Shown here: positions 59,191-64,000 of the stretch, piece by piece
Position numbering within the stretch: the first letter of the stretch is position 1
How the letters are laid out: each line of letters starts with the position of its first letter
Notes under the pieces: generated by a model
Database searches by the model: none
What the model was told of the DNA's origin: nothing
Seen by the model: the letters and a program-made list of their open reading frames with translations, nothing else
Program-made: the position numbers and the translations under genes
Origin: JASEGV01 sp947085405
GTDB lineage: Bacteria; Bacteroidota; Ignavibacteria; UBA10030; BY39
DNA length: 64,000 nucleotides
Reading direction: 5' to 3'
Assembly (NCBI GenBank): GCA_947085405.1
Contig: CAMTWO010000013.1
Span: 62,001-126,000 of the forward strand

Positions 59191-60207
59191 ATGGAAATAT
59201 TAATTTCTCTTATCAAAATTTTAGTTGTCATGCTGGTGTTACTCACATGCGTTGCCTATCTTGTGTTGGTCGAACGCCGGGTTTCAGCATTCATCCAAAA
59301 TCGCATCGGTCCAAACCGCGTCGGTTACAAAGGATTATTGCAGCCCGTAGCCGATGTTATCAAATTATTCATCAAGGAAGATATTGTCCCGAAATTAGCC
59401 AACAAACCTCTACACCGACTTGCTCCTATAATTGCAATTGTTGTTGCACTTTCCACAATTGCTGTAGTTCCGTTCGGCGACAAAATTAATCTTTTCGGAT
59501 ACGAAATTAAACTTCAAATTGCATCTGTCAATATCGGAATTCTATACGCTCTTGCCTTAACTGGTTTAGGCGTTTATGGAATCGCTATAGCGGGTTGGGC
59601 TTCCAATAATAAATATTCACTATTAGGTGGGCTGCGTTCGTCAGCACAAATAATCAGCTACGAACTTTCGATGGGCATATCAATCGTCGGTGTAATTTTA
59701 GTTACAGGCACTTTAGAACTCGATAAAATTGTGGAATTCCAACATGGCTGGCGATGGTTGATTCTATTGCAGCCAATCGGGTTCATAACTTTTTTTGTTG
59801 CTGTTTTTGCTGAAACAAACCGGTTACCATTCGATCTTCCCGAAGCTGAACCCGAATTAGTCGGCGGCTACCACACAGAATACACCGGATTGAAATTCGG
59901 ATTATTTTTCTTAGCCGAGTATGCAAATATGATTACAGGCAGCGCCATAGTTGTAACGCTTTATTTAGGGGGCTGGCAATTTCCGTATCTGCAATCTTTC
60001 GGGCTGCCTGAATTTTGGACGAGTATAATTCAAGTAGGAACATTCGCAGCGAAGGTCGGAGCAGTTTTACTGTTTATGATAATAATTCGTTGGACTGTTC
60101 CACGTTTTCGTTACGATCAATTAATGGATTTAGGTTGGAAATTTATGTTACCCCTTTCTATCGCTAATGTTATCGTAACAGCATTTATAATTTATTTATT
60201 CGAATAA
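59191..60207 (+). CDS. nuoH: NADH-quinone oxidoreductase subunit H
   Basis: 338 aa, eight hydrophobic helices. RVSAFIQNRIGPNRVGYKG, LQPVADVIKLFIKED, AETNRLPFDLPEAEPELVGG and YHTEYTGLKFGLFFLAEYAN are the conserved quinone-site and loop blocks of complex I subunit 1. It lies in the inner membrane next to the quinone-binding cavity and joins the hydrophilic arm to the proton pumps. Starts 1 nt after nuoG; nuoI follows after 4 nt. Confidence 0.98.
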   Translation: MEILISLIKILVVMLVLLTCVAYLVLVERRVSAFIQNRIGPNRVGYKGLLQPVADVIKLFIKEDIVPKLANKPLHRLAPIIAIVVALSTIAVVPFGDKINLFGYEIKLQIASVNIGILYALALTGLGVYGIAIAGWASNNKYSLLGGLRSSAQIISYELSMGISIVGVILVTGTLELDKIVEFQHGWRWLILLQPIGFITFFVAVFAETNRLPFDLPEAEPELVGGYHTEYTGLKFGLFFLAEYANMITGSAIVVTLYLGGWQFPYLQSFGLPEFWTSIIQVGTFAAKVGAVLLFMIIIRWTVPRFRYDQLMDLGWKFMLPLSIANVIVTAFIIYLFE

Positions 60208-60211
60208 AACT

Positions 60212-60709
60212 ATGGCACAAACTAAAATTACTCACACAAGTGATTTATCATTTTGGCAGAAACTCTACATTCCGGAAATTGTAAAAGGTATGAAGATTAC
60301 GATACGGCAGATGTTTCTTCCAAAATTCACACGCCAATATCCTGAAGAGAGATGGAATCCGCCAGCTTCGTTCCGCGGAAGTCCGGTTTTAGTTGAAGAA
60401 AATGGCAAGGAACGCTGCGTCGCATGCGGTCTATGTTCACGCGTATGCCCTGCTTTAGCTATCGAAGTTCAGGCATCTGAAACAGAATTGGATAAAGAAC
60501 GCTATCCCGTGAAATTCGAAATTAATATGCTTCGCTGTATCTTCTGCGGGCTTTGCGAAGAAGCATGCCCTGAAGAAGCAATAGTGATGAGCAAAGAATA
60601 TGAATTAACTTTCAATAATCAGGAGGAAGCGATTTTTGGAAAAGATAAACTCCTTATTTCAAAAGAAAATTTAAAAGAACGATTGGAATACTTACGGCAG
60701 TATAGATAG
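60212..60709 (+). CDS. nuoI: NADH-quinone oxidoreductase subunit I
   Basis: 165 aa. Two [4Fe-4S] motifs, CVACGLCSRVCP (about residues 70-81) and CIFCGLCEEACP (about 109-120), are spaced as in NuoI and preceded by the amphipathic MFLPKFTRQYPEERW segment. It holds the N6a/N6b clusters that deliver electrons to N2. In most genomes nuoJ follows; here a HicB-like gene and a P-type ATPase follow instead. A 27-bp stretch of its 3' part (60640-60666) is repeated at 60948-60974. Confidence 0.97.
   Translation: MAQTKITHTSDLSFWQKLYIPEIVKGMKITIRQMFLPKFTRQYPEERWNPPASFRGSPVLVEENGKERCVACGLCSRVCPALAIEVQASETELDKERYPVKFEINMLRCIFCGLCEEACPEEAIVMSKEYELTFNNQEEAIFGKDKLLISKENLKERLEYLRQYR
60640..60666 (+). repeat. 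27-bp direct repeat, copy 1 (inside nuoI)
   Basis: Begins AAAAGATAAACTCC and ends TTTCAAAAGA. Identical to 60948-60974 on the far side of the HicB-like gene; the sequence after each copy is also partly similar. Confidence 0.92.
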
Positions 60710-60729
60710 TATAGATTGAGAGAGTTGTT

Positions 60730-60945
60730 ATGAATTCAAAATATGAAGTAATTATATATTGGAGTGAAGAAGACTCTATTTTTATAGCGGAAGTCCCAGA
60801 ATTACACGGATGCATGGCGCACGGTAACACTCATGAAGAAGCCCTTCAACAAGCGAAAGAGGCGATAGATCTATGGATAGATACCGCTAAAGAATTTGGT
60901 GATACGATCCCCCAACCCAAAGGACGTAGATTAGTATTTGCATAG
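60730..60945 (+). CDS. HicB-like protein, orphan (type II antitoxin family)
   Basis: 71 aa. YEVIIYWSEEDSIFIAEVPE followed by LHGCMAHGNTHEEALQQAKE and AIDLWIDTAKEFG is the partial RNase H-like fold of HicB/UPF0150 proteins. It lacks the C-terminal DNA-binding domain of full HicB antitoxins. No HicA toxin gene lies on either side. It sits 20 nt after nuoI and is bounded by the 27-bp direct repeat, so it looks inserted into the respiratory cluster. It could be a solitary antitoxin, a relic or an unrelated regulator. Confidence 0.85.
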   Translation: MNSKYEVIIYWSEEDSIFIAEVPELHGCMAHGNTHEEALQQAKEAIDLWIDTAKEFGDTIPQPKGRRLVFA

Positions 60946-60947
60946 GA

Positions 60948-60974
60948 AAAAGATAAACTCCTTATTTCAAAAGA
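60948..60974 (+). repeat. 27-bp direct repeat, copy 2 (after the HicB-like gene)
   Basis: Exact copy of 60640-60666, 2 nt after the HicB-like stop. It is followed by a degenerate match to the last bases of nuoI (GAAATACTATACG against GGAATACTTACGG). Confidence 0.92.
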
Positions 60975-61035
60975 TAATTAGAAATACTATACGCTTACGA
61001 TTTCAATAAATCAAAATATATGTGTTCTGTGTGAG

Positions 61036-61056
61036 CAGTTCGCCGTGGGCGAATTG
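61036..61056. repeat. Short hairpin (CAGTTCGCC-GTG-GGCGAATTG)
   Basis: 9-bp arms with one G-T pair and a 3-nt loop, between the HicB-like gene and the P-type ATPase. Same short-loop GC format as the other mini-hairpins. Confidence 0.7.
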
Positions 61057-61150
61057 AAACTCACGTCATTGATAGAAAAGAGCAACAGTTGGAGACGTGT
61101 TTCCTATTCCGATGGTTGCTTTCAAAATATTCGCTTTCGGAGGGAGGGGA

Positions 61151-63355
61151 ATGTTTAAACAATCCGAACATTCGTATCAGGAAAATACTTCGACAATTTC
61201 CACGCAAGAAGTTACACTACATATTTCAGGTCTGAAATGTGCCTCGTGTGCATCTATTATTGATGAGTCTCTCAAAAAAACCGAAGGTGTTATCGCATCA
61301 AATACTTCCTATGCAACTGATACTTGCAAGATAGTATACGACCCGTCAAAAATTTCAAAAAAAACCTTCCTCTCACAAATCAAAAATTTAGGATATACTG
61401 CTAGCGAATATTTCGGCGACGAAAACTTTAAAACCGAACAACGTAAAACCTTAATTCGTTTTGGTATTGCGGCTCTTATCTCAATGAACATAATGATGAT
61501 GACGGTGCCACTCTACTGGGATTACTTCGAACAAATGGATTCACGTGTCGTATCTCTTTTCGGCTGGCTGATGTTCATCTTATCTATTCCGGTTCTTTTT
61601 ATTGCCGGACTGCCTGTAATGAAAAAAGCAGTAACAAGCATTTTCCGCGGTCGTCCGGGAATGGAAACATTAATCGGCATAGGTGCTGGTGCAGCTTTCA
61701 TTTATAGCACATTCGAACTCATATTTGTCCCCAACCCACATCTTTATTACGATACAGCGACATCGCTTATTGTTATCATTTTGTTTGGGAAATTTGTCGA
61801 GAACTTTTTTCGATACAAAGCCTCCGGAGCAATTAACAGATTATACAGCGTCCTACCTAAAAAAATTCGCACTCGCGATTTGATGCACAATATCAAATGG
61901 GTTGCAGCCGATGAACTTAAAGCCGAATCAGTTTTTGAAGTTCACTCAGGTGAAACTATTGCTGCCGATGGTGAAGTAATTGGAGGTAACGCAAACGTGG
62001 ATGAATCGATGTTCACGGGTGAAGCAAAAGGAGTTGTAAAAAATACCGGAACCAAAGTTTACTCTGGATGTATTATTAAAAGTGGTTTTCTGCAAATAAA
62101 AGCATCTGTAACGGCAAAAAACTCTGCCCTCTCTACTATCGTGAAATGGATAGAGGATTCGCTGCAAAAAAAATCGGCGCTGCAAAGTTTTAGCGATAAA
62201 GTAGCACGATATTTTGTTCCTGCAATATTCTTGCTCTCAGCACTCACGCTCGTCGCTATGCTGTCCTTCGGGTTAAATTTTGAAACGAGTTTTTTGCGTG
62301 CTCTGACTGTCATGGTCATTGCGTGTCCTTGTGCGTTGGCTATCGCTGTTCCGGTTACTATTGTAACCTCGCTCGGTACGCTTGCCAAGAATGGAATCTT
62401 CATACGAAATCCTGATATGTTTCAACTTCTCAGGAAAGTGAACGATGTTGTATTCGATAAGACCGGAACACTTACCTACGGAAAATTTTCTGTTATCGGA
62501 TACAAGAATATGATTGAATCGGAACAAGCAGAAAAAATATTGAACGAGCTTGAAACCTATTCTTCGCATCCGGTAGCTGAAGCTATAAAAGAATATTTTG
62601 GAGGGAAAGCCGAAAAAGTTAAAGTCGAGAATGTGAATGTTCACCCGCATGGTGTCATTGGAATGCACAACTTTCAGCAATGGACAATCGGCAGCGAAGA
62701 AATGTTCGGTTCAGATAAATATGAACTAAAAAGAGATTCACAAAAACACAGATTGAATGGTCATACAGTAGTTTACTTCGGAAGGGATTCAAAAATAGAA
62801 GGATATTTATGGATTGGCGATGTTGCGCGAGAGAAGGTAACGACTTTAATCAGCAGTTTGAGCAAGATAGGAAAACGGGTTCATATTATTTCCGGAGATA
62901 AAACCGCAACGACAGAAAATTTTGCCCGTAACGTTGGAATTGATATATTCTTGGGTGAAACATCACCGAAAGAAAAAATAGACTACATCAAACAATTAAA
63001 GATGAAAGCCCCGGCGAAAACTGTAATGATGATTGGCGATGGTATTAACGATGCGGCAGCTTTAGCCGAAGCTGATATCGGAATCGCATTAAGCAGCGGA
63101 ACTGATTTAGCGAAGGCATCCTCATCAATCATTATATTCAAAAATTTTTTAGATAAAATTCCTCTGCTTATCAATTATGCAAAGAGAATAAATACAATCA
63201 CGTTACAAAATTTTTCTTGGGCAGTTGTGTATAACATAGTTGGCGTGGGATTAGCAATCTCAGGAATGTTAAATCCGTTGATAGCTGCAATTATGATGAT
63301 GTTGAGCAGCATAACAGTTGTAGTAAATTCGCTTAGGTTGGTTGTGTTTAAATAA
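61151..63355 (+). CDS. Copper-type heavy-metal P-ATPase (CopA/CcoI-like)
   Basis: 734 aa from ATG 61151, preceded by GGAGG about 7 nt upstream; the longer GTG start at 61097 has no such support. One HMA domain with Cys30/Cys33 (GLKCASCAS) leads to the ATPase core: actuator FTGEAKG, CPC (392-394), DKTGT (Asp436), SSHPVAEAI and GDGINDAAAL (about 628). The last helix pair has WAVVYNIVGVGLAISG and MMMLSSITVVVNSLRL, the Cu(I)-type pattern. It exports copper or loads it into exported oxidases. Placed between nuo genes and a molybdopterin oxidoreductase, a role in oxidase assembly (CcoI-like) is plausible. Confidence 0.9.
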   Translation: MFKQSEHSYQENTSTISTQEVTLHISGLKCASCASIIDESLKKTEGVIASNTSYATDTCKIVYDPSKISKKTFLSQIKNLGYTASEYFGDENFKTEQRKTLIRFGIAALISMNIMMMTVPLYWDYFEQMDSRVVSLFGWLMFILSIPVLFIAGLPVMKKAVTSIFRGRPGMETLIGIGAGAAFIYSTFELIFVPNPHLYYDTATSLIVIILFGKFVENFFRYKASGAINRLYSVLPKKIRTRDLMHNIKWVAADELKAESVFEVHSGETIAADGEVIGGNANVDESMFTGEAKGVVKNTGTKVYSGCIIKSGFLQIKASVTAKNSALSTIVKWIEDSLQKKSALQSFSDKVARYFVPAIFLLSALTLVAMLSFGLNFETSFLRALTVMVIACPCALAIAVPVTIVTSLGTLAKNGIFIRNPDMFQLLRKVNDVVFDKTGTLTYGKFSVIGYKNMIESEQAEKILNELETYSSHPVAEAIKEYFGGKAEKVKVENVNVHPHGVIGMHNFQQWTIGSEEMFGSDKYELKRDSQKHRLNGHTVVYFGRDSKIEGYLWIGDVAREKVTTLISSLSKIGKRVHIISGDKTATTENFARNVGIDIFLGETSPKEKIDYIKQLKMKAPAKTVMMIGDGINDAAALAEADIGIALSSGTDLAKASSSIIIFKNFLDKIPLLINYAKRINTITLQNFSWAVVYNIVGVGLAISGMLNPLIAAIMMMLSSITVVVNSLRLVVFK

Positions 63356-63376
63356 TTTAAATCAAAAAGGTAATTT

Positions 63377-64000
63377 ATGGATCGAAAAACTTTTTTACAG
63401 ATTCTCGGATTAACAGGCGCCGGAATAGTTTCAGGATGTAAAACTGATACTCAAAGGTTAATAATTCCATACGTTATTCCGCCTCAAGAAATCGTTCCGG
63501 GAATTGCAAACTGGTATGCATCTTCTTGTCGGGAATGTCCCGCCGGCTGCGGTCTGTTAGTTCGATGCAGAGAGGGGAGAGCAGTTAAAGTTGAAGGTAA
63601 TCCTGAGCATCCGATTAATCAGGGTAAACTATGCGCTCGTGGACAGGCGACTTTGCAGGAATTATACAACCCCGACAGGTTGATAACCGCCCAAATGCGA
63701 AATGCAGAAGGGAACTTTGTTTCTCTCGAAACAGAAATTGCAATTAAACAAATCGGCAATCATGTAAAAAGTTTAGTATCCCAAAAAGCAGCAAAAGAAA
63801 TTGCAATGATTACATCATTGAATAGTGGTTCGCTAGCTAATTGTGCAGATGAGTTTATGAATTCTATCGGTGGTGAAAAACCGGTTATTTACGAAGCGGT
63901 AAATTACTCGGCAATCAAGTCGGCGTGCAATAAAGTGTTTGGTAAGAATATAGTTCCAAAGATGTCGCTTCAGGATGCTGATATGATTCTCTCAATTGGA
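63377..64000 (+). CDS. Molybdopterin oxidoreductase, iron-sulfur N-terminus (3' end outside window); possible ActB-like subunit
   Basis: 208 codons run open to the window end. The start FLQILGLTGAGIVSGCKTD is a twin-Arg-less export or lipoprotein signal with Cys21 in a VSGC lipobox. A [4Fe-4S] motif follows: Cys51, Cys54 and Cys58 (CRECPAGC) plus Cys86 (GKLCARGQ), then the molybdopterin-fold start LYNPDRLITA. Such a protein next to respiratory genes resembles the ActB subunit of alternative complex III, but only the first part is visible, so a formate dehydrogenase- or polysulfide reductase-type enzyme is equally possible. Confidence 0.8.
   Translation, partial: MDRKTFLQILGLTGAGIVSGCKTDTQRLIIPYVIPPQEIVPGIANWYASSCRECPAGCGLLVRCREGRAVKVEGNPEHPINQGKLCARGQATLQELYNPDRLITAQMRNAEGNFVSLETEIAIKQIGNHVKSLVSQKAAKEIAMITSLNSGSLANCADEFMNSIGGEKPVIYEAVNYSAIKSACNKVFGKNIVPKMSLQDADMILSIG

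Noticed and set aside
60730..60945. Complete HicAB toxin-antitoxin module
   Set aside because: No HicA-like frame exists within the gaps on either side of the HicB-like gene.
61097..61150. GTG start extending the P-type ATPase by 18 residues
   Set aside because: The extension is hydrophobic and unrelated to the HMA domain, and GGAGG directly precedes the ATG at 61151.

Overview
This window is AT-rich chromosomal DNA of a Gram-negative member of the Bacteroidota, most like the Ignavibacteria and relatives. The pointers are three PorV/PorQ-type outer-membrane proteins, secreted proteins with type IX secretion (T9SS) C-terminal domains (one of the YPNPFNP...KMLLIR kind), a TonB-dependent receptor, LPS-type glycosyltransferases with an O-antigen ligase, HpnCDE squalene synthesis, and a respiratory cluster that runs from NADH dehydrogenase genes to a molybdopterin oxidoreductase. 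No phage, integrase, transposase, CRISPR array or rRNA was seen. One tRNA gene is present.

Layout. 1-6.5 kb: end of a TonB-dependent receptor, a 1160-residue secreted protein, a PorV-like protein and an NHL-repeat protein. 6.5-12.6 kb: ssb, CNNM/CBS transporter, sppA, HU, TPR protein, a 31-residue basic ribosomal-type protein, a 5'-nucleotidase lipoprotein and an orphan P-loop protein. 12.7-19 kb: a polytopic membrane protein, YtxH and DUF948-like proteins, an EF-G paralogue, a HIT hydrolase and an Sll1717-like P-loop ATPase. 19-33.3 kb: a long co-directional run with an amidohydrolase, leuS, three envelope-glycan genes, DUF1844, nadK, radA, rdgB, a DUF4905-like protein, YjbQ, PhzF and a membrane-bound HdrD-type iron-sulfur oxidoreductase. 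33.3-33.9 kb: a gene-free, repeat-rich patch. 33.9-39.1 kb (minus): tRNA-Met(CAU), tilS, hpt, ftsH, a polyprenol/diacylglycerol kinase-like gene and a deoxyribosyltransferase-like gene. 39.2-42.3 kb: hpnC-hpnD-hpnE. 42.3-50.3 kb: a T9SS cargo gene flanked by repeats, then a minus-strand envelope cluster (thioredoxin-fold protein, two PorV-like proteins, an Asp-box protein, a lipoprotein, a site-2 protease). 50.3-53.1 kb: a tiny exported tandem-repeat peptide divergent from a polytopic membrane protein and an AAA+/Fis regulator. 53.1-57.5 kb: glycosyltransferase, udk, M16 peptidase, aminotransferase. 57.5-64 kb: nuoG-nuoH-nuoI, an orphan HicB-like gene bounded by a 27-bp direct repeat, a copper-type P-ATPase and the start of a molybdopterin oxidoreductase.

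The most interesting locus is 49.3-53.1 kb. An 84-residue preprotein whose mature part is three 15-residue repeats lies between a site-2 protease gene and a divergent membrane protein/regulator pair. Two of the repeats differ only at synonymous sites. A peptide-signalling or peptide-release system is a reasonable hypothesis, but it is inference from gene neighbourhood. A second result is promoter structure: about a dozen intergenic regions carry a TTG-type -35 box exactly 17 nt from a TATATT/TATAAT-type -10 box, unlike the TTTG/TAnnTTTG promoters described for Bacteroidia. A family of short GC-rich hairpins also recurs between genes and once inside a coding sequence.
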